From Eurosta solidaginis (taxonomy: Eukaryota > Arthropoda > Insecta > Diptera > Tephritidae), in the NCBI RefSeq assembly GCF_040869045.1, contig NC_090320.1, forward strand, positions 239,196,978-239,260,977: a stretch of 64,000 bases of DNA, given 5' to 3'. Position numbers and translations under genes: made by a program. Numbering within the stretch: the first letter of the stretch is position 1; each line of letters starts with the position of its first letter. The notes below the pieces were generated by a model. It ran no database searches. It saw only the letters and a list, made by a program, of their open reading frames with translations, and was not told the DNA's origin. This document shows positions 10,716 through 19,789 of this stretch, piece after piece.

Positions 10716-11980
10716 TCACTACTCATAAGTCGTGTAAAAATCTTGCTCACCCACTGAATGCACACACAATCATACAGCACACAAACACCTGCCCAAATGG
10801 CCCACTGGCCGAGTGCCAGACAATATATTCTCTCAACTCCTGTTACTCCTCGAGCTTAATTTACATACATAGTACTTTTCTTTCATAGTATGTAACTCTT
10901 ATTTCTATTATTGACTTTGGCTTGTTTATTAAACTTCAAAAGAATCTACAATCCTCAAATATCTTGGTTCATTAGCATACAATTTTCGATTAATTCCTTT
11001 ACAAAAAAAAAATTGCAACAGTTTTCCGATATCAAATTAATCAGCGTGAAATTTCCGCAGCAAGCAAGAAAACAACTAGAAATTCCTAAGTACATACATA
11101 TAGATATAGCATAATTGAAAAATCATAAAATCTCTCAAAGGACACACTGACCGAACAAGGCATAGGAAATTTGAAAATCCAGCTATGGTAGTGATGGTGA
11201 TTGGGAAGCAGCAAAAAAGAAGCAATAAAGTTTTTTCTGCAAAAAAGGTAAGCAGTGCAGTAAATGATGAAGCAACAGAATAGTGAAATAAATACAAGGT
11301 GGTTTAAAAAGCACATTTCTTGAAAAAACTAAGCTTAAAACTATGCCTTCCTGTACAGAAATATCTTCACATGAATAAGCACCCCTGCTTGGAGGACCAA
11401 TCACCGATGGAGTAGACTTAAGTTTTTTGCCAACATCAAATTACTGATCTATATCTATCTATAAATCTTATAAAATAAAGTCGCTAAACATCATTGTAAG
11501 CCCATAATAACACGCAGAATGCTCCGATTTAAATTTTTTTTTTTTTGTATTTGAAACAGTGGCTTCGTGTGATGGTGGACATTTTTGATATAATTTGAGG
11601 GCTTATATTATAGGGGCCAATTACCAAAATGTAGTAAAAAGTCATAAAATTTTTGTTTACACAGCTGTAATTCATAAACAGATGGATCGACTTCAATATT
11701 TCTTCTACGCAGTAAAACTTTGAAATATTTACCTTCGTTCTGCATTAAAAAAATACTTGATTCTTCTCAAATATAACCAATATTGTTCAAACAAAAGTGC
11801 AGTTTTTTTCAAAACAAAGCAGTGCGTGTGTTTGTTCGCTATGTACTGTGCGCGCAAACTTGCTTTGAACGGAACAGCGTCACACGCATACATACATGTT
11901 AAATTAGATCGAATGGTGAAAAAAGCCAGCGTTATTTAACTTCGGGAGTATATTCATTTTATATCAGCTTGACATATGTA
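10716..11980. other. No supported gene
   Basis: Short A/T-rich frames only (10911-11114, and 11076-11404 in overlapping frames) with no recognisable domain. The sequence ends at TGTACA (11981-11986), the left target duplication of the foldback element. Confidence 0.4.
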
Positions 11981-12081
11981 TGTACATTGGGCTGGGTCGA
12001 ATTGTATGGACGACAGTTAACCGATATCGCGCCATCGATTTTTCAATAGGATTTGGGCTCAGAAAAAAATAGTTCCACTAC

Positions 12082-12372
12082 GTATACCCAAGAAAATAAT
12101 TTTCGAGCCTTCGAAATTTAATTTTTTTTACTTTTTTTCGACTTTGATTTCATGAGCTACTAAAAAATTGCCATTTGTCTACCCTGTCCGATCCAAAAAT
12201 GTCCGCTAAAAACGTTTTTAGCGGACATTTTTGAGTCGGACGGGCATACATGAAAATTTTACAATCAAATAAAATTTTTTTAGTAGATCATCAAAAAAAC
12301 CTTAAAAATCAAAGTAGAAAAAAGGTCAAAAAAATGAAATTTCGCAGGCTCTAAAATTATTTTTTTGGGTTG
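12082..12372. repeat. ~290-bp palindrome nested in the left foldback arm
   Basis: The halves 12085-12213 and 12214-12372 are imperfect inverted copies. The centre is a perfect 38-bp palindrome (12195-12232) built from AAAAATGTCCGCTAAAAAC and its reverse complement. The right arm of the foldback lacks this insert at the matching place, so it arrived after the arms formed. There is no coding content and I could not define a target duplication. Confidence 0.75.
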
Positions 12373-12809
12373 GATTTTATATAAGGTGCCACGATTTTCA
12401 AACTTTTGTTGATTTGTAGGGGTAGAGGGGGTCCTAAAAATTACAAAATGATCAATCACAGCTCTAGTTTATGAAATATAAACTTTTTAATTTCCAAATT
12501 TAGTAAAATTTCAACTTAAGTCGTGCACTTAAAATTCGGGTCGCACATGTCGATAGCGGTATCGAAAGACGCGTATTTGCGTCAATATTCAGAATCCGAA
12601 AGCAGAAACTATATTTTGTATCTCGTTTAAAAGTTATTCGCGGAAAACACGTCGGTACTATTGCCGCTTTTTTCGTTGTTGCAATTAAACAAACGAAAAC
12701 AAATGAAGGTGGTGAATAGTGTTGCCAGCTCCGCAACAATATCTTTTTATCTTGGTAGAACATTATAAGGTGGTGGCACGTCGACATAAATGCAAACAAA
12801 CATACACTA

Positions 12810-13218
12810 GCCGTGTTTTTTTTTTTACACGCGTATACGTTTCATTTGCGCGTGAAAAAAAAACGCCTATCCTCGCTTAGATAATGCTTAGGAGACCCAT
12901 CTAGCGGCTGTGGTTAAACAACTAGCTACAGCAACAGGGTGTACCGAAAAGCGGAGACACAACGCTCTGATGGCCATAGGATATAACATATAGCTGAATC
13001 AGTTGCGATGAATTGTGGACACACATAGAATACATAGAATTAGTGTAGAGGGTGAAACAAAGACACATATTTCAGTTACATCTGAGTATAATGCGTATTG
13101 AAATTTAGTAGGACAAAATTTATGCGCAGCAATTTCAGAGGTGTATTTAAAGTTTGTCGCTTAGCAGTCCATATAAAGTTTAAGCGTAAACGGATATACG
13201 CGTGTTAAAACACACGGC
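12810..13218. mobile_element. 409-bp MITE with GCCGTGT ends (copy 1)
   Basis: Starts GCCGTGTTTTTTTTTTTACA and ends with the inverted match ...AACACACGGC. An unoccupied version of the site exists in the other foldback arm (CATACACTATCAATG in inverse at about 13553-13567). Comparison gives ACTA as the duplicated target (left 12806-12809, right 13219-13222). A TA-only duplication is the alternative. A second copy of exactly the same length lies at 55171-55579. The interior contains no frame of note. It is noncoding and dispersed; the superfamily is not decided. Confidence 0.82.
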
Positions 13219-14088
13219 TACTATCAATGTATTTTGTTTTTGTAAAATACTTTTAATATTTGTAGTCTAATATTATTTGGGGTGCTGCGCCGAAGGGTGT
13301 ACTACGCAGAAGGACATCACCGTGGCGGTAGCCACGGTTATACCATACACCCGGACTTGGCATGGCGTTGCCCAGGGTTATTTTTTACAAGCGCGACCGA
13401 AGGCCGCCTATGCAGAAAGATGTTCTACGCAGAATTACCGTTGGAATCAGCATAAAAATCTCTATAAAGTCCGGTTTTTTATTTATTTTTTTTTTGTTCC
13501 AATTAAATACATTAATTTCAAATTATTCAGAGAATTACAAAACAAAATACATTGATAGTGTATGTTTGTTTGCATTTATGTCGACGTGCCACCACCTTAT
13601 AATGTTCTACCAAGATAAAAAGATATTGTTGCGTAGCTGGCAACACTATTCACCACCTTCATTTGTTTTCGTTTGTTTAATTGCAACAACGAAAAAAGCG
13701 ACAATAGTACCGACGTGTTTTCCGCGAATAACTTTTAAACGAGATGAGAAATATAGTTTTTGCTGGCGGATTCTGAATCTTGACGCAAATACGCGTCTTT
13801 TGATACCACTATCGGCATGTGCGACCCGAATTTTAAGTGCAGGACTTAAGTTGAAATTTTACTAAATTTGGAAATTAAAAAGCTTATATTTCATAAACTA
13901 AGAGTTTCCTAGAGCTGCGGATGATAATTTTGTGATTTTTAGGACCCCCTCTACCCCTACAAATCAACAAAAGTTTGAAAATCGTGGCATCTGATTCAAA
14001 ATATTCCCCATTTTTTTCCTGAGCCCAAATCCTATCGAAACATCGATGGCGCGATATCGGTTAATAAATCTACCCAGTCTAATGTACA

Positions 14089-14514
14089 TATTTATGAATG
14101 TATCCAGATTGACGCAACATAAATTGTTAAGAATGCATACATCTCTTGAAAATTATTCTTTCATGAAAAATTTTAAACATATCGTTAAAATTCTTAAACC
14201 AAAGTTCTATTTGGTTTGCTTGTATGTATATGCTAATGTTTGTACACTAACGAGATCTAATCTATTTATCTCTCTATCTCTCTTCTATATAAAGAAGGAC
14301 GTATGTTTGTATGCAGCTTATGGACTCCGAAGCCATTTCCCGAATTTTATTCAAAGAAGAGTGTTCCTGTGAAGTCTCTTCCCGAAAATAGAACCAATAA
14401 CTGATCTATTCGAACAATTTCTATTCACGGTTCAATTTGCCTGAAATTTGGCACATATGTAGCCCTTTGCCTAGATTAGTATTAACGATGCTTTTTTTTT
14501 GCGAGAAGTAGACC
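14089..14514. other. No supported gene
   Basis: A 108-codon frame (14046-14372) straddles the foldback end and has no recognisable motif. The text is A/T-rich with microsatellite-like TCTATCTCTC at about 14265. I see nothing else. Confidence 0.4.
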
Positions 14515-14600
14515 AGGACCAGGACTGGGGATGCAGATAGACCAAAGATAGAACAACGTCTGTCGGGTCTGCTAGTACACATATAAAATGAAAAACTCAA
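14515..14600 (-). repeat. Terminal fragment of the CTAGCAGACCCG repeat family
   Basis: Read on the minus strand it begins CTAGCAGACCCGACAGACG, continues with TTGGTCTATCTGCAT, and then has the hexamer-like GGTCCTGGTC. The same start occurs at 28032 and 33744, where pyrimidine tracts and hexanucleotide arrays follow. Only about 85 bp are present here. Confidence 0.65.
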
Positions 14601-14799
14601 CCTACCTTCGAGCAAAATAGCCGATCTACTAGGCTAATCACTCTAATTCAACTCTTAAAATTACATATGTCTGCCCCAAATGTATATAGGGATATTTTTT
14701 TATAGAAATTTTTGTAAAATCATGTTTAAATAGACTGTTTAATTTCACAACAGGGTCAAGCATGACCTAAACCTGTCCAATGTCGCTCTTCTTACATAC

Positions 14800-15180
14800 T
14801 TACTTAATTGGCGCTTAACCTTTTAAGCGGTTATGGTCCAACAAGGCGCGCCAGTCGCTTCTTCTTTGAGTTAACTGGCGCCAATTGGTCACACCAAGGG
14901 AATTTTAATTACAGCGGAGTGGACGCCGCCCTCTTCGTCTTCTTCAATAGGCAGGTTCGGATAAGAATACTTTGTTGACCGGAGCGCCATCTTCCATTCG
15001 CATAACATGACCTAGCCAGCATAAACGCTGAGTTTGTATTCGATGGACTATGTGTATGTCTGCGTAAATCTCTTCCAGCTTATCATTTATTCTTCGGTAC
15101 TCACTAACGCGTAGAGGTCCATACATCTTTCGAAGAATTTTTTTCTCGTACACTTCCAGCGCCGTTTCATCTCATGTTGT
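14800..15180 (-). pseudogene. C-terminal tail of a non-LTR retrotransposon polymerase
   Basis: The minus-strand frame at 14944-15153 contains KILRKMYGP, then QRLCWLGHVMRMED and the final stretch APVNKVF. This LRWLGHVMRM-type block is the common C-terminal end of non-LTR polymerases of the RTE/CR1/Jockey kind in arthropods. The remainder of the polymerase is absent, and upstream minus-strand sequence (15150-15200) loses the frame. Downstream (14800-14940) is 3' sequence with no gene. It is a 5'-truncated insertion. Confidence 0.72.
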
Positions 15181-15455
15181 CATATTTATGCTTCTGCATC
15201 ATATAGAGGGGACTTTACTTTTCAATTGCCTACCTAGTCCAAATAGCATTTATTGGCAAGAGTGATTCTTCGCTATATCTTCGCTATTTCATCAAAAACT
15301 TATCGATTTGCTATCGTATATCGAAAAGATTTCGTTATGTTAGGCGCCAAATACACGGCACGAACATTTCCGCGAACATTCCGCAATCTTGTTCACAGCT
15401 TTGGCCAGACACCATACGAACTTTTGGCCGAACATTAGTTCTCTTTCAGACAGCG

Positions 15456-15659
15456 ATGAATACGGACAACAATTGTACTGCAGCAATATTTCTCGCTGTG
15501 GGAATTAAGCGTAAAAAAAAGAGAGAAGATCGCAAAAAAAGAATTTGGTGCAAAGAATGGTTTAAAAAACGAGCAGTTCTTGGACAAAGTGAGGTTATTA
15601 AAGAACTGGAATTCACTTCACAAAATGCCGGTATTGCGCCCTCGATTAAAGTCGCATAA
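15456..15659 (+). pseudogene. Harbinger transposase, N-terminal remnant
   Basis: A 67-codon frame begins MNTDNN, followed by AIFLAVGIKRKKKREDRKKR and WCKEWFKKR. The basic stretch followed by a W-x-x-x-W-[L/F]-x-x-R motif is the characteristic start of Harbinger/HARBI1-like nucleases, before the catalytic DDE part. The frame ends shortly after the deletion junction, so all catalytic residues are missing. The second copy (16091-16588) keeps the same start in inverse orientation at about 16470. Confidence 0.75.
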
Positions 15660-15769
15660 TCATTATTCTTTTTAATTCTATTACAATAATCTTTGCTTTT
15701 TACTTGCCACAATGATGGCAAAGATTTATACATTTCAATAAATTCACTCAGAAATTTTTTATTGTCCAT
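15640..15769 (-). pseudogene. MADF-domain protein of Harbinger, N-terminal remnant
   Basis: The minus-strand start MDNKKFLSEFIEMYKSLPSL is followed by WQVKSKDYCNRIKKN. The spacing F-I-x-x-Y-x-x-x-P-x-L-W...KSxxYxNR is the MADF DNA-binding domain. Many Harbinger elements encode such a protein next to the transposase and need it for DNA binding. After about 43 residues the frame enters the deletion junction and then reads the transposase region antisense. The same start codon region is present in copy 2 at 16321 on plus. Confidence 0.72.
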
Positions 15770-16090
15770 TTTACTTTTCCACGCACGTCTGTTCCGTTCA
15801 GAAATTACTACGATTATGAGCTATTTCGCCATTCACGCACGAACAGTTCGCGCAAATGTTCGCCAAAAATTAAAATATTTTGATTTTTTGCGAACATTTG
15901 CGCGAACTGGCAAACACCACCATACACGACAGAAAGGGTCGCAACGGGATATAACGGGAATGTTCGCGGAAATGTTCGTGTCGTGTATTTGGCGCTTTAA
16001 CAGAAATTTCTTATCGATTTGTAATCAAATCGATATAACACGGAAAGGTTGCCGATTTCTTAGCGAAAAAGTTATCGTTACGGAATGTTA

Positions 16091-16588
16091 AGCGCCAAAT
16101 ACACGACACGAACATTTCCGCGAACATTCCCGTTATGTCATGTTTCTGCGACCTTTTCTGTCGTGTATGGTGGTGTTTGCCAGTTCGCGCAAATGTTCGC
16201 AAAAAATCAAAATATTTAAATTTTTGGCGAACATTTGCGCGAACTGTTCGTGCGTGTATGGCGAAATAGCTCATAATCGTAGTAATTTCTGAATGGAACA
16301 GACGTGCGCGGAAAAGTAAAATGGACAATAAAAAATTTCTGAGTGAAAATTATTTTAAAAAATTAAAAGAAGTACCAATTGCACCAAATTCTTTTTTTGC
16401 GATCTTCTCTCTTTTTTTACGCTTAATTGCCACAGCGAGCAATATTGCTGCAGCACAATTGTTGTCCGTATTCATCGCTGTCTGAAAGAGAACTAATGTT
16501 CGGCCAAAAGTTCGTATGGTGTATGGCCAAAGCTGCGAACAAGATTGCGGAATGTTCGCGGAAATGTTCGTGTCGTGTATTTGGCGCT
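16091..16588 (-). mobile_element. Harbinger (PIF) deletion derivative, copy 2, inverted relative to copy 1
   Basis: The ends AGCGCCAAATACACGACACG (left) and its inverse (right) are flanked by TTA (16088-16090, 16589-16591). The internal order is the reverse of copy 1: the MADF start (ATGGACAATAAAAAATTTCT) at 16321 on plus, and the transposase 5' region at about 16400-16480 on minus. It is 156 bp shorter than copy 1, the missing part being around the gene junction. The two copies are separated by only 91 bp plus the duplications. Confidence 0.92.
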
Positions 16589-16699
16589 TTACCAGTTTGT
16601 CATCGAAAATTAATGGATTTTTATCGACTTATTTAGTTTTGTTGATTTTCCGCCAGAGTGGAATATATTGGAATGATTTTCCGTCATCCCTTGTCAAGT

Positions 16700-16752
16700 T
16701 TGGGTTTGAGACAAACCGGTTTCGGCGTTGTGCCATCATCAGTGTCGATTTT
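16700..16752 (-). ncRNA. Candidate minimal hammerhead ribozyme in the Penelope-like tail
   Basis: On the minus strand the order is CTGATGA (16742-16736), a short stem GGC-ACAAC-GCC, GAAA (16723-16720), a palindromic AACCGGTT-type stem III, then GTC (16712-16710). This is the order of conserved hammerhead elements. Penelope-like elements are known to carry hammerhead motifs with very short stem III. Weak points: one extra U between CTGATGA and stem II, and no strong stem I pairing. The second copy (CTGATGA at 7129-7135) has GAC instead of GTC at the cleavage position and is probably inactive. Confidence 0.45.
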
Positions 16753-16869
16753 CGTTCTGATCTGTTGTTGTCGTTTGTCCTGCATTTATAGTTCGTATGT
16801 ACATGAGCAGGTATTGTCAAAAATTGATGCTTGTGTATATTTAGTTATGTGTATGTGCTGTGTGTTCAT

Positions 16870-19150
16870 TCAGAACCGAGGGTGGTATTTACTGATCGAT
16901 TTGTGTGGCTGACTGAGGCAGGAAAAAATCCGTAATTTTAGTCGTTTGACCTTCTTTATGGTTTTGTTGTTTTGGTGCGTTAATTGTTTGGGTTTATTTG
17001 TTGTTGTGTGTTTGTCTGTTGTACCTATGTGATTACTTTGTTTCTTGTAAACAAGTTTTAAAGGCTCGAATATTGTGTCAGAAATTGTGTTTATTTGTTC
17101 GTTTCTTATTCTACCGTCGAATGTTTTCTGTTTGTAGATTGCCTTGTTTTCGAGTACGTTGAGACGTCTGCCTTTTGCTTGTATGTGAAGAACCCTAACT
17201 GTTTTATTGATGTTTGCTGGGGAACATTCATTCTCGAACATGCGATTCGCGAAGTTAGACTCGGGTATAATGTTTGGATTCCATATTTTTTTGTTGTAAT
17301 CTCTAAGGTGTTCTCTGAACCTCGTTCTTATTTGCCGTCCTGTTTGTCCTATGTAACTATGTTGGCGTCCGCAGGTAAGCTTGTATATGCCGTGGCTGCT
17401 AAACGGATCCTCTGAGTTAGTGCTAGTTCTTAGTTTTCGCCCTAGATTTTTCGATTTTTTAAATGCTGTGTTAATATTGTATTTTTTAAAGAAGTTTGCC
17501 AATTTATATGTTGCTTTTCCAGTATATGTCATAGTCGTCCAGCTGTTATTTTCCTTTTCATTATTTCATTTTGGTTCTCCATTTGTCCTTCTGAGCTTAT
17601 CTTCTACTACTTTTTTACATCCGTCGTTTGCAGCGATGTTATATATGACCTCAAGTTCTCTCTTATATGCCTCTTGTGTAAGAGGTGTTCTTTCAAGTCT
17701 ATGTACCAAATACCTTAATGCTGCATTTTTATGCTCTTGGGGGTGATTTGAGGTATTATGTATTATTGTGTCGATGGCCGTTGGCTTTCTATATATTTCA
17801 TAGTTAAATCTTTTGGCTTCTTTATCAATATTTATCGTGAGGTCTAGATAGTTGATTCCTCCGTATTTTCGGTTTCCTTTGTAAATTTTATATTTCCGTG
17901 CTGCTTGTAGAGGTACTCCAGTACCAGCTCTTCCTTATTAGTAGTTAAAACGCATATTATGTCATCCACGTAAATAACAAAAAAAAAAAAATTGAAGGCG
18001 CGGTAACCTCTGAAGAGAGCTAAGGCCGAGCTTCTCTTCCAATTTGCGTCGTGCTCCTCTTGATTTTCCCTACAAATTGGCCGGACGGGGCCTACATGTT
18101 TTATGCCGACCCCGAACGACATCTGCAAGGCAGAGAGTTTTCACTGAGAACTTTTTATGACAGAAATACACCCGGAGCGCTTGCCAAACACTGTCGAGGG
18201 GCTACCCCGTTTAGAAAAATTTTCTTCTAATTGAAAAACCTTATTTCTAAAATTTTGATGTTGCTTTGTCCGGGGTGTGAACCCAGGGCATACGGTGTGG
18301 TAGGCGGAGCACGCTACCATCACACCACGGTGGCCACGTATCTGGCATAAAAAGACACGCCTAATTTGGACTTCAGCTCCTGTATGTACTTTTCTTCCAT
18401 ATTTTGCATGAACACTTCCTTAAGAATGGCTGATGTGGGGCTTCCCATTCCAAGACCGTTTGTTTGTCTATATATTTTATTGTTGAATTGAAAATAGTTT
18501 TGACGTAAAGTGGTGCTTAGCGTATTTGTGATTTGCATACTTTTCACTTTTTTTTTTGTATTATGAACTATTGTTGAGCTAACTATGTCCAAAGTCTCCG
18601 ATAGTGGTATTGATGGGTATAAATCATTTATGTCAAAAGATACTAATTTGCTGTTCTTTACTAGATCTACGGTCTCAAGTTTCTCTATTAGTTCTGTTGT
18701 GTTAGCTATTGCATATTGGTTCCTTGGTTCCAGTATCTCTCAATATCGTTTTTAAATATTTGGACAGTTTGTAACATGGTGCCGATTTAAAATTAATGAT
18801 GGGCCTCATTGGCGTGTCCGGCTTGTGAATTTTTGGTAGCGCAATCAGTGGAGGAGCCGAAGGGTTCATTTGGATCAATCTATGTGCCATGTTAGAATCT
18901 ACTATATTTGTTGCATTTTTTATAGCAACTTTGATTTGTTTTTGGTATTCATCTGTGGGATCCTCTCTTATTCTGCGACATTTCATTTCCTCTATGAGTT
19001 CTTCGGTTTTGGCTATATATTCCTCTTTTTCGATTAGCACAGTGGTGTTCCCTTTGTCCGCTTTTGTTGTGACAATATTGTTTTTCCTTAGTTTATGCCG
19101 TAGATTCTTTATTGTTTTCTCCTCTGCTTCTTAGCTTTTTGTCCTTCCTG
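16870..19150 (-). pseudogene. Penelope-like reverse transcriptase with GIY-YIG endonuclease, broken
   Basis: The polymerase copied RNA and the C-terminal GIY-YIG nuclease nicked target DNA. Visible RT blocks are TTKADKGNTTVLIEKEEYIA, ALPKIHKPDTPMRPIINF, VSFDINDLYPSIP (first catalytic Asp), NGLGMGSPTS, then ARYV|DDIICVL, where the catalytic pair is separated by a SINE. The thumb retains YEIYRKPTAIDTIIHN and HKNAALRYLVHRLERTPL. The endonuclease is HGIYKLTCGRQHSYIGQTGR with R..EH downstream (16870-17532 frame). One further frameshift lies near 18725. Not functional as it stands. Confidence 0.9.
17973..18333 (-). mobile_element. tRNA-derived SINE inside the Penelope-like RT
   Basis: The head has GTGGTGTGATGGTAGCGTGC (A-box-like) followed by CCCTGGGTTCACACCCCGG (B box). 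The body is shared with 29695-30058, and the tail is TTCAAT plus a T-run. CCACGTA on plus (17966-17972 and 18334-18340) flanks it. The insertion falls between the Tyr-Val and Asp-Asp codons of the RT YVDD motif, so the target duplication itself encodes part of that motif. The head resembles a tRNA gene with an internal polymerase III promoter. Confidence 0.9.
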
Positions 19151-19164
19151 TGCTTCCACCTCCT

Positions 19165-19740
19165 TTTTTAACACGCTTTCATTAGCTTGGCCTGTAGCTA
19201 TCTATGTATGTAATCTTTGAGCTTAATTTTCACCGGTTTCTAGAAGTCTTATTAATTTAAAACTTTGCATACGTATCAAGGGCCAATGACAATGCATTAA
19301 TGTGATGGTGTGGTGACATAAGGTCAACGGCCATAAGGTCAATTCGCCTTATTACCACTTTGAATGGCCATAAGTTTGATTGAAACTTTGCACACGTATC
19401 AAGGCTCGACGACAATGCATTAATGTGATGGTGTGGTGACATAAGGTCAACAGCCATAAGGTCAATTCGCCTTATTACCACTTTGAATGGCCATAAGTTT
19501 GATTGAAACTTTGCACACGTATCAAGGCTCGATGACAATGCAATAATGTGATGGTGGGGTGACATAAAGTTAACAGACAATAGGTCAATTGAACTTATGA
19601 CCACCCCAAATGGCCATAGATTTGAAACTTTGCACATAATGCGAAAAACGCATTCCTCTATTAATGATAGAAGTGGATGCATGGCACATCTACGAAAGAG
19701 CATACTGGAGCCCTTTTTAACACGCTTTTATTAGCTTGGC
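19165..19740. repeat. Three ~120-bp tandem units between direct repeats
   Basis: Units beginning AACTTTGCACACGTATCAAG, with GACAATGCATTAATGTGATGG and TAAGGTCAATTCGCCTTATTACCA, occur at about 19262, 19384 and 19506, the last being more diverged. The array is bracketed by AACACGCTTTCATTAGCTTGG (19170) and AACACGCTTTTATTAGCTTGG (19720), each followed by CCTGTA and TCTATGTA repeats. The minus frame 19257-19703 is open only because the units are tandem. Not a gene. Confidence 0.85.
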
Positions 19741-19789
19741 CTGTATCTATCTATGTATCTATGTATCCATGTATGTATGTAACGGAATC

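Larger units (their letters stand above)
11987..14082. mobile_element. Foldback/long-TIR element with nested insertions
   Basis: The ends are TTGGGCTGGGT (left) and, inverted, TTAGACTGGGT (right), flanked by TGTACA on both sides (11981-11986, 14083-14088). The arms are long. 12370-12810 is the reverse complement of about 13555-14000 with modest divergence, including CCACGATTTTCAAAC, AAAGTTATTCGCGG and TGGTGGCACGTCGACATAAA. Each arm, read outside-in, preserves a reading frame of about 90 codons (12500-12799 minus, and the end of 13362-13865 plus) with the motif FPRITFKRD. The central part (13280-13490) has CACCGTGGCGGTAGCCACGG, itself a hairpin, shared with 56650-56880. It resembles fly foldback elements and has no transposase. 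Confidence 0.8.
15343..15996 (+). mobile_element. Harbinger (PIF) deletion derivative, copy 1
   Basis: The inverted ends are GGCGCCAAATACACGGCACG (left) and AGCGCCAAATACACGACACG (right, inverted), about 40 bp long and containing GAACATTTCCGCGAACATTCC. TTA flanks both sides (15340-15342 and 15997-15999), the 3-bp TWA duplication of PIF/Harbinger elements. The interior keeps the beginnings of the two genes these elements carry: the transposase N-terminus on plus and a MADF-domain protein N-terminus on minus, converging on a deleted middle. A subterminal repeat GCGCAAATGTTCGC is prominent. Confidence 0.92.
16628..19165 (-). mobile_element. Penelope-like retroelement, 5'-truncated, interrupted by a SINE
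   Basis: Minus-strand order: RT N-terminal region (about 19130-18720), RT core (18700-17850), thumb (17850-17550), GIY-YIG endonuclease (17480-16900), then a noncoding tail with a hammerhead-like core (16752-16700). This order is diagnostic of Penelope-like elements. The 5' side stops abruptly at about 19165 against the AACACGCTTTCATTAGCTTGG repeat. A second, noncoding tail-only copy lies at 7010-7190. Confidence 0.9.

Noticed and set aside
19257..19703. 148-codon minus frame with internal repeats
   Set aside because: Explained by three tandem ~120-bp noncoding units; no protein family resemblance.
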